Origin: Candidatus Caldisaccharidevorator malaysiensis
GTDB taxonomy: Bacteria > Armatimonadota > Fervidibacteria > Fervidibacterales > Fervidibacteraceae
NCBI GenBank assembly: GCA_025057575.1
Contig: JANXBO010000008.1
Location: 1-64,000 of the forward strand
Length of the DNA stretch: 64,000 nucleotides
Reading direction: 5' to 3'
The notes below the pieces were generated by a model. It was not told the DNA's origin. It saw only the letters and a list, made by a program, of their open reading frames with translations, and did no database searches. The first letter of the stretch is position 1. Each line of letters opens with the position of its first letter. The position numbers were made by a program, and so were the translations under genes. Below are positions 1 to 8,634 of the stretch, in pieces.

Positions 1-1
1 T

Positions 2-316
2 AACGCACCGACCATTAACTTCGCTTTGGACATCGTGGAAATTGACGGTAGACCAATAGCCAAAAGGGGCAAGATGGCGGGGGCGAAAGACATTTGGTCG
101 TGCCGTAACTGCTATCATGCGGTCATCACCGTTGCCGGACAGGAGCCGCAAAAGCCCTGTCCCCACTGTGGTTCTTCTTCTCTTTGGAAGGCGACCGTCC
201 CCCTGATGCGCAAGGGGCAGCCTGTTGTGGAACCGGTATCGGCGACAGACCTGAGAAAGAAAGTCCTTGAAGTGCTCCCGAAGTTAGAACCGATTGCTCC
301 ACCGCCAGGTCGCTGA
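2..316 (+). CDS. pncB: nicotinate phosphoribosyltransferase, C-terminal end (partial)
   Basis: The open frame is already running at base 2, so this is the last 104 residues of a gene that starts before the window. It carries a pattern I recall from the archaeal/thermophile type of nicotinate phosphoribosyltransferase: a D-I-V-E-x-D-G strand, then P-I-A-K-R-G-K-M-x-G, followed by a small zinc-knuckle-like tail with C-x2-C (residues about 34-37) and C-x2-C (about 53-56). The enzyme makes nicotinate mononucleotide for NAD salvage in the cytosol. The TTG at 26 is an internal codon and not a credible start, because the conserved text continues upstream of it. The next gene begins 16 bases downstream. 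Only the tail is visible, so the assignment is fairly good but not certain. Confidence 0.72.
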   Translation, partial: NAPTINFALDIVEIDGRPIAKRGKMAGAKDIWSCRNCYHAVITVAGQEPQKPCPHCGSSSLWKATVPLMRKGQPVVEPVSATDLRKKVLEVLPKLEPIAPPPGR

Positions 317-332
317 ACGGGGAGGGAATGTG

Positions 333-1094
333 ATGAGACTGTGGGTTTCTTTTTTGCTCCTAATCTTTTTGGGGATCGGGTTTCTTTTAAGTCAGCCTAG
401 GATAGAAACTTGGCGGATTATAGACCTGACGCACACACTCTCTCCTGGCATCCCGGTCTGGCCGGGCAACCCGCCCTTTGAGTTGAAAAACCTTGCCCGC
501 CACGATCAAGGCTATTACGCCAATGCTTTTTCTTGTGCTGAGCATACTGGAACCCATATAGACGCTCCCGTCCACTTTATCTCTCAGCAACGATACGCAT
601 CGGATATTCCTGCCCTGAACCTTGTTGGGGAGGCACGTGTAATAGATATCCGCAGAGCCGTTAGCAAGAATCCCGATTATGCACTGACCAGCCGGGATGT
701 CCTTGATCATGAGGCTCGTTTCGGGACCATTCCACCCCGCTCCTTCGTCATCGCCCGAACGGGATGGGAAGAGAGATGGAGCCGACCCAAGGACTATGTC
801 AACCAGGATGAAGGGGGCGTGATGCACTTTCCCGGTTTCAGCCCCGACGCTATCGCCCTCCTGCTCACCAGGGGCATTAACGGAGTCGGTATTGATACCC
901 TAAGCATTGACCCTGGTCCGTCAAAAGATTTCGCCGCTCACAAGGTTCTTCTGAAAGCCGGCAAGATTGCCATTGAAAACTTGACCAACCTGCGGGAATT
1001 ACCACCCCGAGGGGCTTCTTTGATTGTAGGTGCCCTGAAAATCCGTGAGGGTTCGGGAGCGCCGGCACGAGTCTTTGCTCTGATCCGTCAGTAA
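333..1094 (+). CDS. exported cyclase-family protein (kynurenine formamidase-like)
   Basis: About 253 residues. The ATG at 333 is chosen because GGGGAGGG lies 6-13 bases upstream; the frame is open back to a TTG at 294, but that would overlap the previous gene. Residues 1-20 form a hydrophobic signal or anchor segment. The family signature H-T-G-T-H-I-D-A-P-V-H-F is present, which supplies the metal ligands of the cyclase/formamidase fold (PF04199 type). D-L-T-H-T-L and V-W-P-G-N near the N-terminus and G-I-D-T-L-S-I-D-P later also fit the family. Members hydrolyse N-formylkynurenine, arylformamides or isatin; the substrate here cannot be told. An exported version is less usual than the cytosolic form. 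Confidence 0.8.
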   Translation: MRLWVSFLLLIFLGIGFLLSQPRIETWRIIDLTHTLSPGIPVWPGNPPFELKNLARHDQGYYANAFSCAEHTGTHIDAPVHFISQQRYASDIPALNLVGEARVIDIRRAVSKNPDYALTSRDVLDHEARFGTIPPRSFVIARTGWEERWSRPKDYVNQDEGGVMHFPGFSPDAIALLLTRGINGVGIDTLSIDPGPSKDFAAHKVLLKAGKIAIENLTNLRELPPRGASLIVGALKIREGSGAPARVFALIRQ

Positions 1095-1098
1095 GCGC

Positions 1099-2019
1099 TC
1101 AGCGGTTACCGATAGAAAAGAACTTGTTGATCCCCAGCCGGGCGCAGACGGCTCCCAATTCCGAATCAGCAGCGGAAAGGGCAGCATCAATGCGCCCCTG
1201 AGCACCCAATCCAAAGAAGGCAACGCCCCAAAGGTCCTTTGCAGCGACTTTCTGCTTGAGAGTCGCCACCGTTTCAATGTGGTGCCGGAGGGCGTCGTCG
1301 TAAGCGCGATGGAGGTCCTGGCATTCCGGCGGGGGCACCAATTGATGGAGCCACTGGCGGAGCCTTTCAAAAGCCCCTTGATAGGCATCGTAAGTAGATA
1401 AAGCAGTCCCTTGGGGTGGCTGGCCAGTTCCCTCCAAAAGGTCCCCGCTTGAGGTAATGCCCTGGAAAGCGCCTAACAGGTCCTTTAGGGCGCCAAGGGC
1501 GAGCCACAAATTGTTGGCTTCCTTTTTCCGCTGATCTTCAATACGACGGAGTTGGTCCAAATACTCCGGCACATAGGGACTAATTGAAGGGGAAGGTGTT
1601 TGGGGCTGTTGAGGGACTGGGGGCATCCGGCTCGGATCGGTCGGCACTGGTGGACCAACGGGAGTTTGAGCGAGGGCACTGGTCGCATCCGGTCGGACGG
1701 GTGTCTCTATCAGACCGGAGGACGTTGTCGGTCCCCTCACCGGTGTCTGCACCAGCCCCTGTCCGGTAACCGGATCCGGTCGGACCGCTTGCAAAGGGGA
1801 AGCGATGCCTGCCGACCCGGACGAAACAGAGACAATCCTTCCCCACCGGTCCAGAAGGGCGATGCCCAAAAGCCCTGCCACAATCAGGATCACCAGGCAG
1901 ATCAGACCAACTGTTAATGCCAGTTTCTGCCTTGCCTTAAGGACCTCCAGTTCCCCTTGAGAGGGCTCCTCTTTGGAAACAGCCAGAACGCCACCGGGCT
2001 TTTCGGGTTGGTCTTTCAT
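1099..2019 (-). CDS. hypothetical single-span membrane protein with Pro/Thr-rich stalk
   Basis: 306 residues with no family I recognise. A charged N-terminus of about 30 residues precedes one transmembrane helix (about 32-55). Next comes a Pro/Thr/Ser-rich linker (about 60-150) in which short T-P-V-x-G/P units recur, and then a helical C-terminal domain of about 150 residues with two cysteines. The topology suggests an inside-out anchor with the C-terminal domain outside the membrane. The gene lies 90 bases downstream of selB on the same strand and ends next to the converging cyclase gene. An alternative function in secretion or cell-wall contact cannot be excluded. Confidence 0.6.
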   Translation of the reverse strand: MKDQPEKPGGVLAVSKEEPSQGELEVLKARQKLALTVGLICLVILIVAGLLGIALLDRWGRIVSVSSGSAGIASPLQAVRPDPVTGQGLVQTPVRGPTTSSGLIETPVRPDATSALAQTPVGPPVPTDPSRMPPVPQQPQTPSPSISPYVPEYLDQLRRIEDQRKKEANNLWLALGALKDLLGAFQGITSSGDLLEGTGQPPQGTALSTYDAYQGAFERLRQWLHQLVPPPECQDLHRAYDDALRHHIETVATLKQKVAAKDLWGVAFFGLGAQGRIDAALSAADSELGAVCARLGINKFFSIGNR

Positions 2020-2109
2020 CTTTCCTCTCTACCCGAACTCCACTCTCAAGTATGCCTCATTTGCCGGTTGCGTTGGAGTCTTCAAAAAAGTGTTCCCCAC
2101 CTTTTTCTT

Positions 2110-4017
2110 CTACTGCTGCCCCTTCAAAATTCGGACATCGCCCCTTCTTACGGTGATCCCGAGGTGGTCTAAATACTCCAGAAGGGGAACCACATATTTG
2201 CGTGAAGTAGCGACGGCGTCCCGGAATTGAGCAGCCGTAAAACTTCCCCCTTCTTTGGCTAATTGCTGAGCAAGGTTGATGGCTTCTTGTATCGTCTCTG
2301 GATGATACAAGAAATCACTCACGCGAACAAGACGTCCCGATTCAATCAGAAAACTGATAAAATCCATAGGCTGTTCCCTGTCAGGGATCAGACTCAGAAC
2401 ATCGCTCACTTCTAAAGGGGCAAATTTTGCCTGTCGGCATTTTCTTTCTATCATTTGCGCTAACGACTCTTGATCAGCACTTAATCGGACAGAGTGATCG
2501 GGCAGCCGGACGACTTCCCTTTCTATCACGATCGTTCCCTGACGGCTCAGTTCGGCTAATAGCGATTCAAAGTCTTCGCTTCCTATCTGACTACCGACCA
2601 ACGAGCGCAGACCCTCTTTTGACAGACCCCGCCTCAGGGGTCGCTCCTGGTGGTATTGGTTCAGTTGCCGAACGATCCGATTTTTATAATCTTCCAACCA
2701 CTTCGTTGACAGAAGGGTCCCTGTGCTCAGAATTTTTGCATCGCCCCTTGCAACGACTTCGTGAACAAGAAGTTGAATTGCTGAAGGATTGAGAAACAGC
2801 CTTTGAGTCAACTCTCCAACGGTGACGCCATCGCTCCTTTCGTGAATCAAGGCAATAAGGTAACTGATGGGACTCTGTCCTTTTTCTGACCACGATGACG
2901 GTTGTTGTTTTCTCCCCGAGGTTGCGGTTCCGTTCATATCTACAATCACACCGCCGGCGATAGTGGTCAGGGGTGACAAGGCTCTGATGATCACGCGATC
3001 ACCCCAGGCGCAGGCGATGGGCTTATTGAGATGAAACATCACACAGGTTTCTTCCCCTGGTGTCAAAGTTTTCCTTTCTGGCACGTTGAGAATCGCCATT
3101 CTCTCCGAAGTTGCGTGGTGGAAATGAACTAAAACACCGTTTCTAATCGGTCTGCTGATGGCGGGTAGCACCCTCAACTGGACAACAATCTTATCGGTTA
3201 CCTTCAAAGGAACCTCACTGACGATCACATCACCCCTTTTGATGTCCTCCCTTTCCAGTCCGGTCAAATTCATCGCTGCCCGTTGACCGGCGAAGGCTCT
3301 TTCCACTGGGCGACCGTAGGTATGGAGCGAGCGGACTCGTGCCTTAAACCCCTGAGGCTGAACGATGACTTCCTGTCCCACGCTGATCGTGCCCGAGAAG
3401 ATGGCACCCCTGGCGATCGTGCCGAAACCAGCCTTGACAAAAATGTCATCAATCGGGAGACGGAAGGGACGGTCGGTATCCTTCGGGGGCACGTCGGCGG
3501 CACCAGCATCCATCACGGCAAGGAGGTTGTCCAGTCCCTGCCCCGTGACAGCGGAGACTTCCACGATGGGGGCGTTTTCCAGAAAAGTGCCCCGCACAAC
3601 CGTCCGAATGTCGTCCTTGACCAGTTCCAGCCAGTCCGCATCAACGATGTCTACCTTGGTAACGACAATGATCCCCCTTTTCGTCCCCAAAAGGTCTAAA
3701 ATCGCCAAATGTTCTCTCGTTTGGGGCATCACGCCTTCGTCAGCGGCGACAAGGAGAAGGACCAGGTCCATTTCAGAGGCGCCCGCCAGCATATTGTGGA
3801 CGAATCGTTCGTGACCCGGAACATCCACGATTCCCGCCACGGTCCCGCTGGGCAACGTGATGTGGGCAAAGCCCAGGTCAATGGACATTCCCCTCGCCCG
3901 CTCCTCGGGATGCCGGTCCGTTTGCATCCCCGTTAACGCACCGATGAGGGTTGTCTTACCGTGATCGACGTGCCCCGCTGTCCCAATGATCAGATAGCGA
4001 CTCGTCTCTTTTGCCAT
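2110..4017 (-). CDS. selB: selenocysteine-specific elongation factor SelB
   Basis: 635 residues, normal for bacterial SelB. The GTPase domain shows G1 G-H-V-D-H-G-K-T-T (about 15-23), G3 D-V-P-G-H-E and G4 T-K-V-D. Beta-barrel domains of the EF-Tu type follow, and then a C-terminal region (about 370-635) with the winged-helix repeats that bind the SECIS hairpin; the N-T-x-R-x-L pattern of selenocysteine factors is only loosely kept. SelB delivers Sec-tRNA to in-frame UGA codons. The ATG at 4017 precedes the typical Y-L-I-I-G-T-A-G-H-V start. selA, selD and tRNA-Sec are not in the window. A client gene that fits is present at 60896-61117. Confidence 0.96.
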   Translation of the reverse strand: MAKETSRYLIIGTAGHVDHGKTTLIGALTGMQTDRHPEERARGMSIDLGFAHITLPSGTVAGIVDVPGHERFVHNMLAGASEMDLVLLLVAADEGVMPQTREHLAILDLLGTKRGIIVVTKVDIVDADWLELVKDDIRTVVRGTFLENAPIVEVSAVTGQGLDNLLAVMDAGAADVPPKDTDRPFRLPIDDIFVKAGFGTIARGAIFSGTISVGQEVIVQPQGFKARVRSLHTYGRPVERAFAGQRAAMNLTGLEREDIKRGDVIVSEVPLKVTDKIVVQLRVLPAISRPIRNGVLVHFHHATSERMAILNVPERKTLTPGEETCVMFHLNKPIACAWGDRVIIRALSPLTTIAGGVIVDMNGTATSGRKQQPSSWSEKGQSPISYLIALIHERSDGVTVGELTQRLFLNPSAIQLLVHEVVARGDAKILSTGTLLSTKWLEDYKNRIVRQLNQYHQERPLRRGLSKEGLRSLVGSQIGSEDFESLLAELSRQGTIVIEREVVRLPDHSVRLSADQESLAQMIERKCRQAKFAPLEVSDVLSLIPDREQPMDFISFLIESGRLVRVSDFLYHPETIQEAINLAQQLAKEGGSFTAAQFRDAVATSRKYVVPLLEYLDHLGITVRRGDVRILKGQQ

Positions 4018-4050
4018 CTCGGATCACTGAGGGAAAGTATGGGCAAATCT

Positions 4051-4659
4051 TTACGGGCGGCAGGAGCGGCAAGGGTGAAAGCCCCGATCCAATGCTTGGT
4101 TACTGTCGGCAAACGGAACGCGATTGCGCCGGCTCATCGTTTTGGCGAAGGGACAGGTCAACCGATGGAAGGCTAAAGTCCGCCGGTTGCCGATAACAGG
4201 CTTAGTCGGTCGGTAGCGCGACCAGATGCCTTTGCGGGCTTTACGGGCTTTTGTCTGAAGGTCAATCAACAAGGGCGCATAGCGCAGGTTGGGAGGATGA
4301 AGGTAAACCCTCGCCAGTCCTTGAGCCACCAATTCTCCGTTGACGAAAACCCGCCGCGCAGAACGCCGAACATACACATACGCCAACAACCGTTTGCCAT
4401 CGTGCCGGTCCAAGTCAAATTCCAGTTCCACGACCCGTCCGGCAACCAAACGGCTATTGTAATTTCTCGCCTCAGAGTAAAAGGGCTCGCCTCTCTCAGG
4501 GGTATCAATGGCGTTGTAGCGAATGATCCGACCGTCTGTCAAGAGAACGGTATCACCGTCCAGAACCCGATGCACGATGACGCCCGTGCCTCGAGCAGGC
4601 GACCAAGGGGAAGGGAGTCCTCTCCATAAGACAACGGATCCGATTAGGGCGATGACCAA
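4051..4659 (-). CDS. thermonuclease (SNase)-family protein with C-terminal metal-binding tail
   Basis: 202 residues from a TTG start, the only usable start in the open frame. An N-terminal hydrophobic segment suggests export or anchoring. The SNase fold is recognisable from V-x-D-G-D-T, R-Y-N-A-I-D-T-P-E and the R-V-Y-L-H-P region. The family catalytic Arg/Glu positions look present, though the spacing was judged by eye. A C-terminal tail (about 160-202) has the H-x4-C-P-F-A-K and C-x2-C pattern of the Ada-like metal-binding extension often attached to bacterial SNase proteins. It sits 33 bases upstream of selB on the same strand and is divergent from the WD40 gene. Confidence 0.85.
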   Translation of the reverse strand: MVIALIGSVVLWRGLPSPWSPARGTGVIVHRVLDGDTVLLTDGRIIRYNAIDTPERGEPFYSEARNYNSRLVAGRVVELEFDLDRHDGKRLLAYVYVRRSARRVFVNGELVAQGLARVYLHPPNLRYAPLLIDLQTKARKARKGIWSRYRPTKPVIGNRRTLAFHRLTCPFAKTMSRRNRVPFADSNQALDRGFHPCRSCRP

Positions 4660-4808
4660 TGCCGATGCCAGTGCCGTCCGCTTTTTTCTGGCTGATCGGG
4701 AACGGCGAATGGGATCTTGCCTCCCTGCCTTTTGGAACTTTTTCGTTGATTATGATACATTTTGAAAGTGGGACAACTTTCCTCTTTGGTCATTTGGAGG
4801 CGGTTCTT

Positions 4809-5897
4809 ATGGTGACGGAAAGGGAGAAAAAGGTCATCATTGCTGTCTTGGTGCTGTTAGGCTTGATCCTTCTGTGGGCTTTTTCCGAGCCTTTTCGGAG
4901 TCGCCTCGGGGAAGGTGTGGTCGTGAAAATAGGGATGTGGAAGGCGCACGAGACGCCTATCGTCCGGATGGCGGTGTCAGTGGACGGGAAGCGGCTGGCG
5001 ACGGTCGGCAAGGATAAGGTCATCAAGGTTTGGGATGTGGATAGGCGATCATTGCTGGCAACTTTTGAGGGGCATCAAGAGCGGGTCACCTGTTTGGCGT
5101 TTAGCCCCGATGCATCCCGTTTGGTCTCTGGCAGCGTGGATCAAACTGTTCGGGTCTGGTCCCTGATGACGGGTCAGCAGGAGCGGGTCTTTTCTCCTGA
5201 GACGACGGAAGACTGGCACTCCGGCTGGATTGAAGCCGTTGCCATTTCGCCCGATGGAAACATTCTGGCGACTGGGGGACGGGACACGGCAGTCAAACTT
5301 TGGGACCTTTCGTCAGGCAAACCCCTTGCCACCCTGTGGGGTCATCAGGACACCGTTACCAGCCTCGCCTTCTCCAAGGCGGAGCCCCACTTTTTAGCCT
5401 CGGGCAGCACCGATGGCGCTATCTGGATTTGGGACGTCAAAAAGGCAGAACCGTATCTGCAAATTCCGCCCCACGGCTTGAACCCTCAGTCCATTGTCTT
5501 CTCTCCCGACGGCAAATACCTGGTAGTCGGAAGTTACGCCACAGCGGGTGTCCGGATCCTGGATTGGCGGAAGGCAAAAGTCCTCAAATGGTGCGACGGG
5601 GTCGTGGAGGGCACCGTTTGGGAGGTGACCTATAGCCCCGACGGGAGGCTGATCGCAGCGGGTTCGGGCGATAACGGGCTCTGGCTTTGGTCGTCTCCGT
5701 CCGGTCACTGGATACGGACGATCAAGGACGAATACTGGGGCGATGTCCGAGGGGTTGCCTTCACCGACAACGGTAAGGTCGTCATTGGCGCTTTTGAGGA
5801 CGGAACAGTCCGCCTGTGGCGGATCACCGGACTGAGAATTCACATTCCCGCCCCCAAACTGCCCTCAGTGCCGGGCGGGGAAGAACACGCTCATTGA
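4809..5897 (+). CDS. membrane-anchored WD40-repeat protein
   Basis: 362 residues. The ATG at 4809 is preceded by GGAGG at 4796-4800; the frame is open further upstream, but without a better start. Residues 8-26 form a transmembrane anchor. The rest is about seven WD40 repeats (G-H/H-x-x-x-V-x-x-x-A-x-S-P-D-G ... L-W-D endings), enough for one seven-bladed propeller facing outside the cell. Such domains serve as protein-interaction scaffolds; no enzymatic domain is attached. The 3' end overlaps the converging VanW gene by 33 bases. Confidence 0.88.
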   Translation: MVTEREKKVIIAVLVLLGLILLWAFSEPFRSRLGEGVVVKIGMWKAHETPIVRMAVSVDGKRLATVGKDKVIKVWDVDRRSLLATFEGHQERVTCLAFSPDASRLVSGSVDQTVRVWSLMTGQQERVFSPETTEDWHSGWIEAVAISPDGNILATGGRDTAVKLWDLSSGKPLATLWGHQDTVTSLAFSKAEPHFLASGSTDGAIWIWDVKKAEPYLQIPPHGLNPQSIVFSPDGKYLVVGSYATAGVRILDWRKAKVLKWCDGVVEGTVWEVTYSPDGRLIAAGSGDNGLWLWSSPSGHWIRTIKDEYWGDVRGVAFTDNGKVVIGAFEDGTVRLWRITGLRIHIPAPKLPSVPGGEEHAH

Positions 5898-6617
5898 GGG
5901 CTGATACTCTGTTTCGTGGCAGAGTTCCTGGCGGATCAGCAGATCCTTCTGAAAAGTCAGCCGCCAAACCCGAATGGTCTGACCCGGTCGGTTGCTGACG
6001 CCAACCCCCTCTGAGGCTTTGGGATTGTCGGCAACCACTTCTCTCCTGACGACCCAACGGAACCCTTTCCTAAAGGGATTTTCTGCTTCGCTACAGAAGC
6101 CAATCACTTGGCAAATCAGGCGGTCGTGCCGCCGAAAAAATCGGAGCCCCACCGAAAACGGGTGTGGGTTGCGAATTTTGAGGTCAGCAACCCCAGGAGC
6201 GACTGCCGCGTCCAGACCAGTTGCTACATATGTAGGGGCAACACTGTGAGCGTGCCGCTCAACGATGGCGAGTCCCGCAAAAAGAGCCGCACCATAGAGG
6301 GTTGTGGACGCCTGGCAAACCCCTCCCCCCCAAGACAAAACGAGAATCCCTCCCAGACTGACCGGCGCTCGCACATAGCCCCTCCCCTGGCTCCACTCCC
6401 CGACGGCTTTGTTAAAGGAGAAAACCTCGCCCGGTCTTATCAGCCGTCCGTTGATGGCGCGAGCAGCTTTAAGGGCATTGTAAACTTGCCCTTCCGTTCG
6501 GTTCGCAAGGGGGGTGGCAAATTCCGCCAGGACGACCGGCTGCGACCCCGAGCAGCCGATAGCCAGAGAAGCGACAACTATCCACCAGATGCCTACTTTC
6601 CTCATCACATTGTTCAT
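5865..6617 (-). CDS. VanW-family lipoprotein
   Basis: 250 residues. An N-terminal signal ends in L-A-I-G-C, a plausible lipobox. The body matches the VanW family: N-R-T-x-x-x-x-Y-N, I-x-P-G-E-V-F-S-F-N-x-x-V-G, then G-G-G-V-C-Q-A-S-T-T-L-Y and H-x-H-S-V-x-P-x-Y. VanW proteins occur with cell-wall or vancomycin-resistance genes, but their biochemical role is unclear. There is a weak Shine-Dalgarno site; a second ATG at 6605 is possible. The gene converges with and overlaps the WD40 gene. A weak promoter-like pair (TTGCCC at 6656-6651 and TAAAAT at 6635-6630 on this strand, 15 bases apart) lies just upstream. Confidence 0.85.
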   Translation of the reverse strand: MNNVMRKVGIWWIVVASLAIGCSGSQPVVLAEFATPLANRTEGQVYNALKAARAINGRLIRPGEVFSFNKAVGEWSQGRGYVRAPVSLGGILVLSWGGGVCQASTTLYGAALFAGLAIVERHAHSVAPTYVATGLDAAVAPGVADLKIRNPHPFSVGLRFFRRHDRLICQVIGFCSEAENPFRKGFRWVVRREVVADNPKASEGVGVSNRPGQTIRVWRLTFQKDLLIRQELCHETEYQPSMSVFFPARH

Positions 6618-6712
6618 TCTTTTCTTTGCATTTTATGACATCAATACCGAGGGCAAGATATTTGTAATCGTCATAGCAATCGTTCAGCAACTTAAAAAAG
6701 TCTTGTGGAAAC

Positions 6713-6730
6713 TTTCTTTTAGCAAAGAAA
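6713..6730. repeat. short AT-rich inverted repeat in the vanW-rtcA gap
   Basis: TTTCTTT and AAAGAAA, 7-bp perfect arms around a 4-base loop, lie in the 224-bp AT-rich divergent gap 6618-6841. The gap also has a small tandem AAGAGGTT repeat near 6787-6804. No further gene is seen in the gap. The function is unknown; it could be an operator-like site, or chance in AT-rich DNA. Confidence 0.25.
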
Positions 6731-6841
6731 ATGATTTTGATCGGGATGATGACAACGGTCAGCACGGCTGTTCAAAACTTCCTTTTAAGAGGTTTAAGAG
6801 GTTAATGAAAAAAATCTCAGAGGTGAACATCAGGACAGCCA

Positions 6842-7948
6842 ATGCAATGGGTCCAGTTAGACGGCAGCATCGGGGAAGGGGGTGGGCAGATTCTTCGGAC
6901 CGCCCTCTCTTTGTCAGCGCTGACGGGTCGTCCCTTTGTAATTCGCAACATTCGTGCCGGTAGGAAGAACCCCGGACTCCGACCCCAGCATCTGACAGCC
7001 GTTCGGGCAGTTCAGCAAATCTGCTCGGCGACCGTCACGGGTGCGACCGTTAATAGCACCGACCTTCGGTTTGAACCAGGACCCATTCGGTCCGGTGATT
7101 ATCTGTTTGACATCTCTGCCGAGCAGACCAGTGCCGGATCCATTGCCCTCGTGTGGCAGACAGTCTTTCCCATCCTCCTCTTCGCTGATGCACCTTCCAC
7201 TGTCGGGTTCCTTCGCGGCGGCACCTGCGTTCCCTTTAGTCCCCCCATTCCCTACATCAGCAAGGTTTTTCTTCCTATGGTAGAAAAGATGGGGGTGCGC
7301 ACCACCCTGGAAATGAGGCGAGCGGGCTGGTATCCCCGAGGGGGAGGGCAGGTTTTCAGCCGGATTCAGCCTGTTTCTGATCCTCTGCGCCCCATTCTCT
7401 GGACCGACAGGGGCGATTGTGACGAGATAGAAGTCCTCAGCCTCTATTCCCGACTTCCCCCATCGGTTGGGCAGCGCCAAGCCAACAGAGCCTTCCAGCG
7501 ACTGAAAGAAAAAGGAATGTCAACGAAAACAATAAAGGTTCTGGTCCAAGAAGAACCCGCTGACTCGCCGGGAACTTGCCTGTTAATTGTCTGTCACTTT
7601 CCTGCTGGCAGGGCTGGTTTTTCCAGCCTGGGGGCTCCCGGCAAGCCTGCCGAGACGGTCGCTGATGAGGCGGTGGAATCCTTTGCTGAATACTGGCACA
7701 GAGATGCTCCGGTAGAAAAGCACCTTGCCGACCAGTTGCTCCTTTTTATGGCGTTAGCCGAGGGAACTTCTAAAATTACGGTCAGTCATCTGACGAGCCA
7801 TTCGGAAACCAATATCCAGGTGATTCAGGCATTCATTGGGGAAAGGTGCCGAGTCGTCGGGGAAAGGGATCAAGCGGCAACCATAGAAGTATCAGGGATC
7901 AGTCTGTTGTCCCAAAATAGAAGACGAAAAGAGCAGACGCATCAGTGA
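6842..7948 (+). CDS. rtcA: RNA 3'-terminal phosphate cyclase RtcA
   Basis: 368 residues, slightly longer than the usual 340. It shows D-G-S-x-G-E-G-G-G-Q-I-L-R-T near the N-terminus, N-P-G-L-R-P-Q-H-L-T, and a C-terminal S-H-S-E-T-N-I-Q-V, which should hold the catalytic histidine that is adenylated. The enzyme converts RNA 3'-phosphate to a 2',3'-cyclic phosphate using ATP. The ATG at 6842 has AGGA 6-9 bases upstream. It is followed after 6 bases by an HNH protein, so the two are probably co-transcribed. rtcB and rtcR are not in the window. Confidence 0.95.
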   Translation: MQWVQLDGSIGEGGGQILRTALSLSALTGRPFVIRNIRAGRKNPGLRPQHLTAVRAVQQICSATVTGATVNSTDLRFEPGPIRSGDYLFDISAEQTSAGSIALVWQTVFPILLFADAPSTVGFLRGGTCVPFSPPIPYISKVFLPMVEKMGVRTTLEMRRAGWYPRGGGQVFSRIQPVSDPLRPILWTDRGDCDEIEVLSLYSRLPPSVGQRQANRAFQRLKEKGMSTKTIKVLVQEEPADSPGTCLLIVCHFPAGRAGFSSLGAPGKPAETVADEAVESFAEYWHRDAPVEKHLADQLLLFMALAEGTSKITVSHLTSHSETNIQVIQAFIGERCRVVGERDQAATIEVSGISLLSQNRRRKEQTHQ

Positions 7949-7954
7949 CCGACT

Positions 7955-8542
7955 ATGAGTATCAAAGATGATGACGGAACGGGAAAGGAATCCGATGGTC
8001 GGTTCAGAAAAGATGGTCTGCTCTCTTCTCCTGTCCTCGTTTTAAATGCCAACTTTGAGCCCTTGAACGTGGTCGCTGCGAAAAGAGCCCTTGTGCTTGT
8101 CCTCAAAGGGAGGGCGGAACTGGTCAAAGCCGCTGACGGAACTCTTGTGAAGGCAAGCCGGTTGTCCCTTCCCCTGCCGTCCGTCGTTCGGCTGATGAGT
8201 TATGCGCATCGCCCGCCTGCCCAAGTTCGGCTGAACAGGAAAAGTATCCTGCTCCGCGACGATTACTCGTGCCAATATTGCGGTTACCGCGGTCCCGGTC
8301 TCACGATTGACCACGTGATCCCCCGGGATATGGGCGGGGGACACGATTGGGACAATTTGGTCGCCTGTTGCAGCCGCTGCAACGCCAAAAAGGGGAACCG
8401 CACCCCAGAGCAAGCGGCAATGACCCTCCTTCGCCGACCCCGCAAGCCGGCTTTCCTTCCTCATATGGGCTACGTGCGACTGGTCCAGGCACTGAAAAAC
8501 CCGGACTGGAAAGAATTTTTTGCCCCCTTCGTGAAGGAATAA
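7955..8542 (+). CDS. HNH endonuclease-family protein
   Basis: 195 residues. The C-terminal half has C-x2-C (C-Q-Y-C), D-H-V-I-P-R, G-G-x-x-x-W-D-N-L-V-A and C-x2-C-N-x-x-K, the full HNH zinc-nuclease motif. The N-terminal half (V-L-N-A-N-F-E-P-L-N-V) is typical of a widespread stand-alone group in bacteria whose role in DNA metabolism is unresolved. It follows rtcA by 6 bases. A nick-repair role beside an RNA end-processing enzyme is only a guess. The segment 8543-8634 before the converging PSP1 gene holds nothing obvious. Confidence 0.9.
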   Translation: MSIKDDDGTGKESDGRFRKDGLLSSPVLVLNANFEPLNVVAAKRALVLVLKGRAELVKAADGTLVKASRLSLPLPSVVRLMSYAHRPPAQVRLNRKSILLRDDYSCQYCGYRGPGLTIDHVIPRDMGGGHDWDNLVACCSRCNAKKGNRTPEQAAMTLLRRPRKPAFLPHMGYVRLVQALKNPDWKEFFAPFVKE

Positions 8543-8634
8543 ATCGGCTTCGTTACTGATTAAGTTTTGGAAAAGTTCTTGGGTTGGTCTAACCGAACGG
8601 CGATAAACCAAACGGCAATAATGGGTAGGGCGTT

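Noticed and set aside
5824-6057. Arg/Gly-rich frames overlapping the WD40-VanW convergence
   Set aside because: Shadows of the two well-supported genes, with no start signal or conserved text.
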